In this document: one piece after another, positions 1 to 9,737 of the stretch
Position numbering within the stretch: the first letter of the stretch is position 1
Layout of the letters: each line of letters starts with the position of its first letter
NCBI RefSeq assembly: GCF_900103845.1
Contig: NZ_FNIJ01000008.1
Coordinates: 124,001-188,000 of the forward strand
Length of the DNA stretch: 64,000 nt
Direction of reading: 5' to 3'
Origin: Pseudomonas jinjuensis
GTDB lineage: Bacteria; Pseudomonadota; Gammaproteobacteria; Pseudomonadales; Pseudomonadaceae
The notes under the pieces: generated by a model
What the model saw: the letters and a program-made list of their open reading frames with translations, nothing else
Databases searched by the model: none
Told to the model about the DNA's origin: nothing
Position numbers and translations under genes: made by a program

Positions 1-934
<934 letters not shown>

Positions 935-2878
935 ATGACACTGCGCAAGCGCCTGTTCTGGCTGTTTTTGCCATTGCTGGCCGTCACCCTTTCCAGCGTC
1001 TGGCTATTGTCCGAGCGGATTCTGCTCGTCCGCTACGACAGCGTGGACAAGCAGCGTCTCTACGACCAGGTGCGCATTCTCAACAACCGGCTCAACTTCG
1101 AGCGCAAGCGCAATCTCGAACTCCTGCGCATCTATTCCTGGTGGGACGAGACCCGGGAATTCCTCGCCAAGCCGAATCGCCAGTACATCGAGGAAAATCT
1201 CGAACTCGACATGCTCGAACACATAGGGCTGGATTTCGTCTTCTTCCTCAACCCGAAGGGCGAGGTGGTAGCGCAAAAATGGCAGCTGCCGGCCCCGGGC
1301 GAACGCATCACCGCCGGCCCCTCGCCGATGAGCAGGGAGCCTCTCCAGGCGGCGATCGTTTCCCGGGCGAAGGCCGTAGGAGCGCTGGATTTCGCCAGCA
1401 GCCCGCTCGGCTTCACCCAGATGCTGATGATCGGCGGCTCCCCGGTGATGCTGATCAGCCATCCCATCAGCAGCAACCTCGGCACCCTTCCACCCAACGG
1501 CGCCATGGTGGCGGGCATCGTGCTCGGCAATGCCCGGCTCGAACACCTGCAACTGCAGGTGGGCGCGGAAATGAAGGTATCCGCCAGCACGGTCCCGAAT
1601 GCCAGCTGGCGGGCCCTCACCCCGCCCAGGGCCAACGGCGGGGTATTGCTCAGCGAGGTCAGGGCCGACGACACGCGCCGGCGGATCGACATGATGTTTC
1701 TCGACTCCCGCGCCGAGCCGCAATTCCGCATCCAGCTCAGCACGCCGCGGCAGGTCTTTCTGCAGGGCCAGGCCGCCATACGCCTGTTTCTCGACCAGGC
1801 GCTGGCGATCCTGCTCAGCGTGCTCGCCCTTGCCTACCTCGTCCTCGAACTATGGATCATCCGCCCACTGAACCGCCTGAACCGCGAGGCCGCCAGCATC
1901 GGCCAGAACCATCATCCGGAGCGGCTGAGCGAAGTGGGCGCCGACGAGTTCCGCCGCCTTACCGGCGAACTGAACCGGATGATCGCGCGCCTGGAGCGGA
2001 GCGAGGAACGCGACCGGGCCCTGCTCGACGCGATCCGCGAGGGCTATTTCGAAATGGACAGCGCCGGCCGCTTCCTCATGGTCAATGCCGCGTTCTGCAA
2101 GATGGTCGGTCGAAACGAGGACGAGCTGGTCGGCCAGCCCTGCGGCATGCTGCTGAACCGGGAGGATGTCGCGCGCGCCCTGGGTGTGCGCAACCAGGCC
2201 CTGCGGGGGGAAACGGAGCTGACCTTTTCCGCCCCCTTCAAGCGGCCGGACGGCAGCCTGGTCATTCTCGAAACGAACATGTCGGTCCTGCCCAGCGTGG
2301 ACGGCGAACTGGCCGGGGTGCGCGGCATCATTCGCGACATCAGCGTCCAGGTGGCCTACCAGAACCAGCTGCTCGGCATGGCCTACCAGGATGCCCTGAC
2401 CGGCCTGGGCAACCGCAAGGCCTTCAGCGAACAGCTTGCCCAGGCCCTGCACGGCCCCGCGGGGCAGCAGATCCTTGCACTGCTGTATTTCGATCTCGAC
2501 AAGTTCAAGCAGGTCAACGACCAGCTCGGCCACGCCGCCGGCGACGCCGTGCTCGGCGCCGTGGGCGTGCGGCTGCGCAATCATCTGCGCGGCCAGGACA
2601 AGGCCTACCGGCTCGGCGGCGACGAATTCGCCGTGATCCTCGCCAATGCCGACGCTACCCATGCGCTGCAGATCGCCAGCCGTCTGCTGGGCGTGCTCGG
2701 CGAACCCTACGAATTCGGCACCCGCTCGATCGACTACATCACGCCGAGCATCGGCATCGCCCTCGCCCCCCGGGATGCCCAGGACCCGGAAGCCCTCACC
2801 CGCGCGGCGGACCAGGCCATGTATGCGGCCAAGCGCCAGCGCAACGCCTGCTGCCTGTATTCCGAAACGTCCGGCTGA
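935..2878 (+). CDS. Membrane diguanylate cyclase (CHASE4-HAMP-PAS-GGDEF)
   Basis: 647 aa. Predicted to synthesise cyclic-di-GMP in response to a periplasmic signal. Domains in order: TM helix at about 8-28, periplasmic CHASE4-like sensor at about 30-285, second TM at about 288-308, HAMP linker, PAS domain at about 360-475, GGDEF domain at about 485-640. The active-site motif is an intact GGDEF near residue 561. RGQD sits exactly five residues before it, the spacing of the RxxD inhibitory I-site, so product feedback is likely. There is no EAL domain. The ATG at 935 follows gaggaagcgga, a good ribosome site. It appears monocistronic; the ligand is unknown. Confidence 0.93.
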   Translation: MTLRKRLFWLFLPLLAVTLSSVWLLSERILLVRYDSVDKQRLYDQVRILNNRLNFERKRNLELLRIYSWWDETREFLAKPNRQYIEENLELDMLEHIGLDFVFFLNPKGEVVAQKWQLPAPGERITAGPSPMSREPLQAAIVSRAKAVGALDFASSPLGFTQMLMIGGSPVMLISHPISSNLGTLPPNGAMVAGIVLGNARLEHLQLQVGAEMKVSASTVPNASWRALTPPRANGGVLLSEVRADDTRRRIDMMFLDSRAEPQFRIQLSTPRQVFLQGQAAIRLFLDQALAILLSVLALAYLVLELWIIRPLNRLNREAASIGQNHHPERLSEVGADEFRRLTGELNRMIARLERSEERDRALLDAIREGYFEMDSAGRFLMVNAAFCKMVGRNEDELVGQPCGMLLNREDVARALGVRNQALRGETELTFSAPFKRPDGSLVILETNMSVLPSVDGELAGVRGIIRDISVQVAYQNQLLGMAYQDALTGLGNRKAFSEQLAQALHGPAGQQILALLYFDLDKFKQVNDQLGHAAGDAVLGAVGVRLRNHLRGQDKAYRLGGDEFAVILANADATHALQIASRLLGVLGEPYEFGTRSIDYITPSIGIALAPRDAQDPEALTRAADQAMYAAKRQRNACCLYSETSG

Positions 2879-2966
2879 GCGCGCAACACACCCGGCAAAA
2901 CAGCCCGCTCGCGGGAGCCGCGCCACGTCTGCTAAGGTCGCCGACTGCACACCGATGGAGATGCCC

Positions 2967-3713
2967 ATGTCGACCCTGCACGGCCCGCAATACCTCGGCG
3001 AAGGCCTGAAACTGATGCTGCGCCCCAACCTGCGCCTGTTCGTCCTGCTGCCGCTGACCGTGAACATCCTGATCTTCGCCGGCCTGATCGGCTTCGCCGT
3101 CAGCGAATTCGGCGGCTGGGTGGACCATCTGATGCCCAGCCTGCCGAGCTGGCTGAGCTTCCTCGAATTCATCCTCTGGCCGCTGTTCGTGGCGCTGGTG
3201 CTGCTGATCCTGTTCTTCACCTTCACCCTGGTGGCCAACCTCATCGCCGCGCCGTTCAACGGCTTCCTCGCGGAAAAGGTCGAGGTGGTGGTACGCGGCC
3301 AGGACAACTTCCCCGAATTCAGCTGGGGCGAACTGGCCGCCATGGTGCCGCGCACGGTCGGCCGCGAACTGCGCAAGCTGGCCTACTTCCTGCCGCGCGC
3401 CATCGGCCTGTTCGTCCTCTCCCTGATCCCCGGCCTGAACATCATCGCCGCGCCGCTGTGGCTGCTGTTCGGCGTATGGATGATGGCCGTGCAGTACATC
3501 GACTACCCGGCGGACAACCACAAGCTCGGCTGGAACGAGATGCTCGCCTGGCTGCGCAGCAAGCGCTGGTCGTGCATGGGCTTCGGCGGGGTGACCTACC
3601 TGGCGCTGCTGGTCCCGGTGGTGAACCTGCTGGTGATGCCCGCCGCCGTGGCAGGGGCGACGCTGTTCTGGGTGCGCGAGGGTGGGGATAAGGCGCTCAG
3701 CACGCAGCGCTGA
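2967..3713 (+). CDS. cysZ: Sulfate transporter CysZ
   Basis: 248-aa inner-membrane protein of the EI24/CysZ family, which mediates sulfate uptake for cysteine synthesis. Several long hydrophobic segments are visible, for example [15 protein letters not shown] and [20 protein letters not shown], plus the family-typical [16 protein letters not shown] and the C-terminal [17 protein letters not shown]. Start chosen at ATG 2967 ([15 protein letters not shown]) because ggag lies six bases upstream; longer in-frame starts extend into the end of the cyclase gene. It stands alone, with the DegV gene convergent 12 bp downstream. Confidence 0.93.
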   Translation: MSTLHGPQYLGEGLKLMLRPNLRLFVLLPLTVNILIFAGLIGFAVSEFGGWVDHLMPSLPSWLSFLEFILWPLFVALVLLILFFTFTLVANLIAAPFNGFLAEKVEVVVRGQDNFPEFSWGELAAMVPRTVGRELRKLAYFLPRAIGLFVLSLIPGLNIIAAPLWLLFGVWMMAVQYIDYPADNHKLGWNEMLAWLRSKRWSCMGFGGVTYLALLVPVVNLLVMPAAVAGATLFWVREGGDKALSTQR

Positions 3714-3725
3714 GCGCCCTGTTCT

Positions 3726-4685
3726 TCAGTTGAAAGGAACCGGCGGCGCGGCGAAGCCGATGCTCATGGCGCCGGCGCCGAGGTTGATTCCGCCGGTGGG
3801 GCTGAGCATCGCCAGGTGTACCTGGATGCCTTTCGCCCGGCAGCTCGCCTCCAGGGCGGCGAAACCGGGCAGGTCGCGCAGCGCCGAGGGATCGCCGGCG
3901 TAGCTCAGGCACATGTGCGGCGCCAGCAGCTCGCCGGCTTCCACCCGTGCCGTGGCGAAGGCCAGCAGGCGCTCGGCGGATTTCTCGTAGCTCGGCGATA
4001 CCGACACCGGCTTGTCCTCGCCCTGCACCAGGCTCAGTACCGGTTTCATGTCGAGCATCGAGCCGATGCCGAGGAAGGCGCCGCGCAGGCGGTCGCTGAG
4101 CTTGTTGCGCTCGCCCTTCTGGAAGCCGCGGCGGCGCACGTGGCCGAGATCGTCGGCGATGACGAAGGTACAGAGCTGGTGGCTGAGTTCTTCCAGGCGG
4201 GTGCGCACGGCGTTCGGGTGGCCGCCTTCGGCCAGCAGCCGCGCGCCTTCGGCGGCCAGCACGCCGAGGCCGCCGAACACGCTGCGGCTGTCGATCACGC
4301 GCAGGGTGAAGGGGCCGCCGATGCCGGCCGCGTTGCGCCGCTCGTGGTAGTTCTGCAGCAGGCCGAAGGAGGCCTGGGTGGCGTTCTCGAAGATCGGGCT
4401 GCGCTGGCGGGTCACGGTCAGGCAGATCACGTAGTCGAAATCGGTGACCAGCTCGTCGAGGAACCAGTTCTGGGTCTCGGCCGCGGACAGCGGCACGCTG
4501 GCGTCGTCCGGCCCTACCGAGGGCAGTTCCTCGGCGTAGAAGCGCGCGGTGGCTTCGACGTCGCGCGCATCGACGATGCGGCGTTCACCGAGACGGATGC
4601 CGATGGGCAGGATGCGGATGTCGTGGGCGGCAAGAAATTCGGGGGGCAGGTCGCAGGTGGCATCGACAACCAGGCCAACTCGCAT
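3726..4685 (-). CDS. DegV family fatty-acid-binding protein
   Basis: 319 aa. DegV proteins bind a fatty-acid molecule; in Gram-positives they present it to fatty acid kinase, and their role in Pseudomonas is unclear. The N-terminus VGLVVDATCDLPPEFLAAHDI is the family signature. The VIDSRSVFGGLGVLAAEGA segment is the second conserved DegV block. The C-terminal LSPTGGINLGAGAMSIGF corresponds to the HxGPGAxG-type end block, here with GGINLGAGA. Start at ATG 4685 is backed by gaggag. Monocistronic; convergent with cysZ. Confidence 0.88.
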   Translation of the reverse strand: MRVGLVVDATCDLPPEFLAAHDIRILPIGIRLGERRIVDARDVEATARFYAEELPSVGPDDASVPLSAAETQNWFLDELVTDFDYVICLTVTRQRSPIFENATQASFGLLQNYHERRNAAGIGGPFTLRVIDSRSVFGGLGVLAAEGARLLAEGGHPNAVRTRLEELSHQLCTFVIADDLGHVRRRGFQKGERNKLSDRLRGAFLGIGSMLDMKPVLSLVQGEDKPVSVSPSYEKSAERLLAFATARVEAGELLAPHMCLSYAGDPSALRDLPGFAALEASCRAKGIQVHLAMLSPTGGINLGAGAMSIGFAAPPVPFN

Positions 4686-4884
4686 GGCGTACTCCTCTGG
4701 TCTGGCCTTTTAGCGGCCTATTGTTGTGTGATCGCGGCGTACAATGCACTTTTCCGCCCAATCTGTCAGCAAACCGGCCCACAGGTTTCGGAAATTTTTT
4801 GTAGCGCGGCGGGAGTTTTCTCTGCGAGTTGCGGGGATGCCCGATCTCCGCCCGCAAGGACGAGGACCGGGGCAAGCGGGGAGA

Positions 4885-5997
4885 TCAGGCCAGCGAGGCC
4901 AGCGCCGCGCGGCTGAACGGCTTGATGTCCTGCAGGCGGCCGGCTCGCACCTTCAGCGCCCAGTCGGCATCCACCAGCAGGGCGCGGCCCACGGCGACGA
5001 GATCGAACTCCTGCCTGTTCAGACGCTCCAGCAGACCGTCGATGCCGGACGGCTGGGCGACTTCGTCGGTCCTGGTGAAGAACGCCTGGAACTCGCTGCC
5101 ATCCAGGCCGACGTTGCCGACGGTAATGGTCGGCTTGCCGGTGAGCTTGCGCGTCCAGCCGGCCAGGTTGAGGTCGGAGCCTTCGAACTCGGCAATCCAG
5201 AAGCGGCGGGTCGAGCAGTGGAAGATGTCGACGCCGGCCTCGGACAGCGGTTTGAGGAATTCGCCCAGGGCTTCCGGGGTTTCCACCAGCCGCGCGCTGT
5301 AGTCCTGCTGCTTCCACTGCGAGTAGCGGAAGATGATCGGGAAGTCCGGGCCGACCGCCTCGCGCACCGCGCGGATCAGCTCGATGGCGAAGCGCGAGCG
5401 GTTGGCCAGGCTGCCGCCGTACTCGTCGGTGCGCCTGTTGCTGCCGTCCCAGAAGAACTGGTCGATCAGGTAGCCGTGGGCGCCGTGGATCTCCACGCCG
5501 TCCATGCCGATGGCCCTGGCGTCGCGGGCGGCCTGGGCGAAGGCGGCGATGACGTCGCGGATGTCCTCGTGGGTCATCTCGTGGACCAGCACCTTGCCGT
5601 CCTTGACCTTGCCGCTCGGGCCGTAGCCCGGAACGCCCGGGTCGGGCTCAGTACCCAGCCGGCGCACCGCGCCGACGTGCCACAGCTGCGGGACGATCCG
5701 CCCGCCCTCGGCGTGCACGGCGTCGACCACCTGCTTCCAGCCGGCCAGGGCCTCTTCGCCATGGAACTGCGGCACGTCCGGATAGCCGTTGGCAGCCTGG
5801 TGCCCGACGGTGGTGCCCTCGGTGATGATCAGGCCGACCCCGGCCGCCGCGCGGCGCCGGTAGTACTCGACCATCTGCGCGTGCGGCACGCTGCCCGGGC
5901 ACAGGTTGCGGGTCATCGGCGCCATCACCACGCGGGTCGGCAGTTGCAGGTTGCCGAGCTGGAACGGCTCGAACAGGGCCTCGACGGGTGCACTCAT
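4885..5997 (-). CDS. NADH:flavin oxidoreductase, old yellow enzyme family
   Basis: 370-aa TIM-barrel FMN enzyme expected to reduce activated C=C bonds such as enones. Visible family features: the N-terminal VVMAPMTRN, the QLWHVGAV block, GVEIHGAHGYLIDQFF with the two histidines that bind the substrate carbonyl, NRRTDEYGGSLANRSRF, and the late TVGNVGLDG plus DLVAVGRALLVD FMN phosphate-binding segments. The start at ATG 5997 has ggag nine bases upstream. No operon partner is obvious. The natural substrate cannot be told from sequence. Confidence 0.92.
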   Translation of the reverse strand: MSAPVEALFEPFQLGNLQLPTRVVMAPMTRNLCPGSVPHAQMVEYYRRRAAAGVGLIITEGTTVGHQAANGYPDVPQFHGEEALAGWKQVVDAVHAEGGRIVPQLWHVGAVRRLGTEPDPGVPGYGPSGKVKDGKVLVHEMTHEDIRDVIAAFAQAARDARAIGMDGVEIHGAHGYLIDQFFWDGSNRRTDEYGGSLANRSRFAIELIRAVREAVGPDFPIIFRYSQWKQQDYSARLVETPEALGEFLKPLSEAGVDIFHCSTRRFWIAEFEGSDLNLAGWTRKLTGKPTITVGNVGLDGSEFQAFFTRTDEVAQPSGIDGLLERLNRQEFDLVAVGRALLVDADWALKVRAGRLQDIKPFSRAALASLA

Positions 5998-6116
5998 TTG
6001 CAGTCTCCACTCAGGACGGTCAGGCGATCGGACGCCGGGCAGGGCCGGCAGGATATGACCGGTCGTCTCGCCCGCCCAGCATCATTGACGCGGATGATCG
6101 GGCGTGATGCCTTTCA

Positions 6117-6144
6117 TTGGGTCCCCGCGTTCGCGGGGATGGCG
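6117..6144. repeat. Palindromic intergenic repeat, ccccgcgttcgcgggg type
   Basis: A GC-rich hairpin (gtccccgcgttcgcggggat) between the nitroreductase and the old-yellow-enzyme gene. The same family recurs at 57465-57495 and, inverted, at 57526-57547. These are dispersed intergenic repeats, not gene-specific signals. Confidence 0.7.
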
Positions 6145-6151
6145 AAAAGAC

Positions 6152-6889
6152 TTACAACCAGCTGACGTGCTGCTCCAGCGGGAAGCGCAGGCGCGGGTTG
6201 TAGATGCCCTTCTCGCCCATCCGGCCGACCGCCAGGATCATGACCGGGATGGCCTCGCGGGGGATGTCCAGCACCTGGCGCAGGCGCACCTCGTCGAAGC
6301 CTTCCATCGGGCAGGTGGCATAGCCGTGGCTCTGGAACGCCAGCATCAGGTTGGCCGCCGCCAGCGCGGTGGATTTGACCGCCCAGGTGCGCATCTGCGC
6401 CTTGCTGTTGGGGGTGCGCATCAGCGGCGTGCGCAGACCCTTGAGGCGCACCAGTTGGCGCTTGACCAGCCCGAGCAGGCCCAGCGGCCCCTGGTTGTAC
6501 TGGAACTGCGCCCTGCCGGAATAGAAAGCGCGGGTGATTTCCGGGACCTTTTCCTGCGGCCAGTACTTCAGCACGTTGTCACAGGCCTCGCGCCAGGTGT
6601 CTGGCCGCGCCAGCACGGCGATCAGCAGCGGAGCCTTCGCCGCATTCTGCTTCAGGCACACCGGATGCAGCCGCTCGCGCAGCTGCGGATCGCGGATCAC
6701 CTGGAAGCTCCAGGGTTGCAGGTTGCAGGAGCTGGGCGCGAGAACAGCCATCTCCAGGCAGTCGCGGATCACTTCGTCGGGCACCGCCTCGGACGTGAAG
6801 CGACGCACCGACCGGCGCTGCTCGATCAGCGCGCGCAGCGCCTCGTGGGTCGCCGGCTGGCAGGAGGTGTCGGAAACGAAACTGTTCAT
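6152..6889 (-). CDS. Nitroreductase family protein
   Basis: 245 aa. FMN-dependent NAD(P)H oxidoreductase fold. Residues RRSVRRFTSEAVPDEVI near the N-terminus form the FMN-binding RxSxRxF signature. APSSCNLQPWSFQVIRD is the second conserved block, and LAAANLMLAFQSHGYATCPMEGFD is the dimer/FMN region. The extra segment at about residues 100-150 (GLLGLVKRQLVRLKGL) is longer than in minimal nitroreductases. ATG 6889 has a strong aaggag. The substrate is not predictable. It could act on quinones or flavins rather than nitro compounds. Confidence 0.9.
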   Translation of the reverse strand: MNSFVSDTSCQPATHEALRALIEQRRSVRRFTSEAVPDEVIRDCLEMAVLAPSSCNLQPWSFQVIRDPQLRERLHPVCLKQNAAKAPLLIAVLARPDTWREACDNVLKYWPQEKVPEITRAFYSGRAQFQYNQGPLGLLGLVKRQLVRLKGLRTPLMRTPNSKAQMRTWAVKSTALAAANLMLAFQSHGYATCPMEGFDEVRLRQVLDIPREAIPVMILAVGRMGEKGIYNPRLRFPLEQHVSWL

Positions 6890-7017
6890 TCGGGGGCTCC
6901 TTGGACAAGAGCCCGATTAAGCCGCCGCCCGGCGGGGCGGACAAGGGAATTACGGAAATGCCGGAGGGATTGGCGCTTGTGCCCTGCTCCTCCGGTATCT
7001 CCGCGGGATTCGCCCGT

Positions 7018-7500
7018 TCAGCCGAGCGCCTTCTCGATGGCCTGCACCAGCGCCGGGTCTTCCGGCGGTGTCCGCGGGCTGAAGCGCGCCAGCACGCGGC
7101 CGTCGGGGCCGAGGAGGAATTTCTCGAAGTTCCAGGTGATGTCGCCGGGGAACTCCGCGCCCTCGCCGGCGAGCAGGCGATACAGCGGGTGGCGTTCCGA
7201 CCCGTTGACCTCGATCTTGCCGCTCATCGGGAAGCTGACGCCGTAGTTCAGCGAACAGAACGACTGGATGTCCGCCTCGCTGCCCGGCTCCTGTCCGGCG
7301 AACTGGTTGCACGGCAGGCCGAGCACCACGAAGCCCTTGTCGCGGTACTGCTGGTAGAGGTTCTCCAACCCCGCGTACTGCGGCGTCAGCCCGCATTTGG
7401 AAGCGACGTTCACCACCAGCACCACCTTCCCCTTGAGAGGCGCCAGCGGCAGATCCTGGCCATCGAGGCCATGGAGAGTCAGATCGTGAAAAGCGCTCAT
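7018..7500 (-). CDS. Glutathione/thiol peroxidase
   Basis: 160 aa. Reduces peroxides at the expense of glutathione or thioredoxin. The peroxidatic cysteine is Cys36 in NVASKCGLTPQY; it is cysteine, not selenocysteine. The catalytic tetrad partners are in LGLPCNQFAGQEPG and in WNFEKFLLGPDGRV. No signal peptide, so cytosolic. ATG 7500 is preceded by aaggag. Confidence 0.95.
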   Translation of the reverse strand: MSAFHDLTLHGLDGQDLPLAPLKGKVVLVVNVASKCGLTPQYAGLENLYQQYRDKGFVVLGLPCNQFAGQEPGSEADIQSFCSLNYGVSFPMSGKIEVNGSERHPLYRLLAGEGAEFPGDITWNFEKFLLGPDGRVLARFSPRTPPEDPALVQAIEKALG

Positions 7501-7603
7501 GGATTACTCCTTGACGAGACGGCACGGTGTGCCGCGCACCGCGGCGGACAAGGCGTCCGTTCACGACGCATCCCAATCGGTTCGGGAAAAAAGCCCTAGC
7601 GTG

Positions 7604-7627
7604 AAAAAGGCGCCCGAAAGCGCCTTT
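7604..7627 (-). terminator. Rho-independent terminator after slyD
   Basis: Perfect 8-bp stem aaaggcgc / gcgccttt with a 6-nt loop. Read on the minus strand it ends in a run of T. It lies 54 bp beyond the slyD stop, so slyD is transcribed separately from the peroxidase gene. Confidence 0.85.
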
Positions 7628-7680
7628 CCCATGAACAGCCTAGCAGCTTCGCCGCGGGCGTACCCGCGGCGGCACCGTCA

Positions 7681-8166
7681 TCAGTGGTGATGACCGCCTT
7701 CGCCGTGGATGTGGCCGTGGGCGATCTCTTCCGCGGAAGCGTCGCGCACGTTGACCACCTTGACCTTGAAGTTCAGGCGCTGGCCGGCCAGCGGGTGGTT
7801 GCCGTCGACGGTCACGTCGTCGCCGTCGATGTCGCGGATGGTGACGATCTGCATGCCGCCGTTCGGAGCGGAAGCATGGAACTGCATGCCGACTTCCAGC
7901 TCGTCCACGCCTTCGAACATCTCGCGGCTCAGGGTGGCGACCAGCTCGGCGCTGTACTCGCCGTAGGCTTCTTCCGGCTCGATGATGACGTCCAGCTCGT
8001 CGCCGACCTGCTTGCCTTCCAGGGCCTTTTCCAGACCGACGATGATGTTGCCGGCACCCTGCAGGTAGACCAGCGGCGCGCCGCCGGCGGAACTGTCGAT
8101 GACCTCACCTGCGTCGTTGGTCAGGGTATAGTCGATGGAAACCGCCTTGTTGGCCGCGATCTGCAT
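7681..8166 (-). CDS. slyD: FKBP-type peptidyl-prolyl isomerase, SlyD-like
   Basis: 161 aa. A proline isomerase/chaperone that binds metal. FKBP and IF (insert-in-flap) domains are recognisable: VSIDYTLTNDAGEVIDSS at the start, GAGNIIVGLEKALEGKQVGDEL, then the flap containing EEAYGEYSAELV. The C-terminus ends HGHIHGEGGHHH, a short histidine tail like that of nickel-binding SlyD. ATG 8166. The DUF3565 gene reads out divergently from almost the same position. Confidence 0.93.
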   Translation of the reverse strand: MQIAANKAVSIDYTLTNDAGEVIDSSAGGAPLVYLQGAGNIIVGLEKALEGKQVGDELDVIIEPEEAYGEYSAELVATLSREMFEGVDELEVGMQFHASAPNGGMQIVTIRDIDGDDVTVDGNHPLAGQRLNFKVKVVNVRDASAEEIAHGHIHGEGGHHH

Positions 8167-8458
8167 GGTACGAAACCTTTCTAATAAAGAAGATGAACGC
8201 GCAAGTGTACGCCTGGCCGGGGATGAATGCGACCCGACGGCGGACGGACGGCCCTGCGCCGGGCTCCCGCGGCTGCTTGACTTTCATCAGGACGAGGATG
8301 GCCACTGGGTGGCAGTCTTGTCCTGCGGTCATACCCAGCACCTGCGCCACCAGCCGCCCTGGCAATTGCGCGCCTGGGTGCTCGACGAGGAACAACGGCA
8401 CCGCCGCATCGGCCACCCCTTCCCCTGCGGCTGGTGCGCCAGGGAAGACAAGGAGTAA
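8165..8458 (+). CDS. DUF3565 small cysteine protein, start uncertain
   Basis: About 97 aa. The core FHQDEDGHWVAVLSCGHTQHLRHQPPWQLRAWV followed by FPCGWC is the DUF3565 family signature, with conserved CGH and CxxC that suggest metal binding. Function is unknown. The start is doubtful: ATG 8165 is the only in-frame ATG near the domain, has no visible ribosome site and overlaps the slyD start codon. The N-terminal 30 residues may therefore not be real. The stop is 3 bp before ackA, so the two are probably co-transcribed. Confidence 0.7.
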   Translation: MVRNLSNKEDERASVRLAGDECDPTADGRPCAGLPRLLDFHQDEDGHWVAVLSCGHTQHLRHQPPWQLRAWVLDEEQRHRRIGHPFPCGWCAREDKE

Positions 8459-8461
8459 GGC

Positions 8462-9646
8462 ATGCCATCGCGCAACATCCTGGTAATCAATTGCGGTAGT
8501 TCATCGATCAAGTTCGCCCTGGTGCGCGAAGGCCGGCGGGACTTCGTCCTGCACGGACTGGCCGAGCGCCTGGGAACGCCAAACGCGGTCCTGCACTGGC
8601 AGCAGAACGGCCGCAACGACAGCCAGTCGCTGTCCGGCGGCGATCACCGCGCCGCCCTCGCCAGCCTGCTGCCGCTGGTCTCCGGCGCCGCCCAGGGCGA
8701 GCTGCACGCCATCGGCCACCGCGTGGTGCATGGCGGCGAACGCTTCACCCATGCCACCCGGCTCGATGCCGAGGTGATCGAGGCGATCCGCGACACCGCG
8801 CCCCTGGCGCCGCTGCACAACCCGGCCAACCTGCTCGGCATCGAAGCGGCCATGGCGCTCTACCCTGCGCTGCCGAACGTCGCCGTGTTCGACACCGCCT
8901 TCCACCAGAGCCTGCCGGAGCACGCCTACCGCTACGCCCTGCCGGACAGCCTGTACCGCGAGCAGCACGTGCGCCGCTACGGCTTCCACGGCACCAGCCA
9001 CCGCTACGTCAGCCACGAGGCGGCGGAGATGTCCGGCCTCGCAGTCGGCGACAGCAACTGGCTGTCCGCGCACCTCGGCAACGGCAGCTCCACCTGCGCC
9101 ATCGTCAACGGCCAGAGCCGCGATACCAGCATGGGCCTGACCCCGCTGGAAGGCCTGATGATGGGCACCCGCAGCGGCGACGTAGATCCGAACCTGCACA
9201 GCCACCTGGCGCGCACCCTCGGCTGGAGCCTGGAGCGCATCGACGACATGCTCAACAACGAGAGCGGCCTGCTCGGCCTCTCCGGGCTGTCCAACGACAT
9301 GCGCACCCTGGAGCAGGCCCGTGAACAGGGCCACCCCGGCGCCGCGCTGGCGATCGAGGTGTACTGCTACCGGCTGGCCAAGTCGCTGGCGGCGATGAGC
9401 TGCGCCCTGCCCCGTCTCGACGGCCTGATCTTCACCGGCGGTATCGGCGAGAACTCGGCGCTGGTGCGCAACAAGACCGTCGCCCACCTGCACCTGCTGA
9501 ACCTGGAGCTGGACAGCGAGGCCAACGCCCATTGCGTGCGCGGCGTCGGCGGGCCGATCCACGCCGCGGGCCATCCGCGGGTGCTGGTGATCCCGACCAA
9601 CGAGGAACTCCAGATAGCTCTCGACACGCTGGCCATACTCGACTGA
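8462..9646 (+). CDS. ackA: Acetate kinase
   Basis: 394 aa. Interconverts acetyl phosphate + ADP and acetate + ATP. The N-terminal [13 protein letters not shown] phosphate-binding motif is visible, as are [36 protein letters not shown] and [13 protein letters not shown]. Length is normal. ATG 8462 follows aaggagtaaggc. It sits between the DUF3565 gene and pta, and 91 bp separate it from pta. Together they form the overflow acetate pathway. Confidence 0.98.
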   Translation: MPSRNILVINCGSSSIKFALVREGRRDFVLHGLAERLGTPNAVLHWQQNGRNDSQSLSGGDHRAALASLLPLVSGAAQGELHAIGHRVVHGGERFTHATRLDAEVIEAIRDTAPLAPLHNPANLLGIEAAMALYPALPNVAVFDTAFHQSLPEHAYRYALPDSLYREQHVRRYGFHGTSHRYVSHEAAEMSGLAVGDSNWLSAHLGNGSSTCAIVNGQSRDTSMGLTPLEGLMMGTRSGDVDPNLHSHLARTLGWSLERIDDMLNNESGLLGLSGLSNDMRTLEQAREQGHPGAALAIEVYCYRLAKSLAAMSCALPRLDGLIFTGGIGENSALVRNKTVAHLHLLNLELDSEANAHCVRGVGGPIHAAGHPRVLVIPTNEELQIALDTLAILD

Positions 9647-9737
9647 ATATCGCCCGTCCGCCTGCGCCCCGCCTCACGAGGGCGGTCATCCGTCACTTGC
9701 GCAGCAATCCCGATCAAGGTTCTAAAAAGGAGCCCGG

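Noticed and set aside
8193-8486. Alternative 97-codon frame over the DUF3565 gene
   Set aside because: The DUF3565 signature lies in the other frame, and this one runs into ackA.
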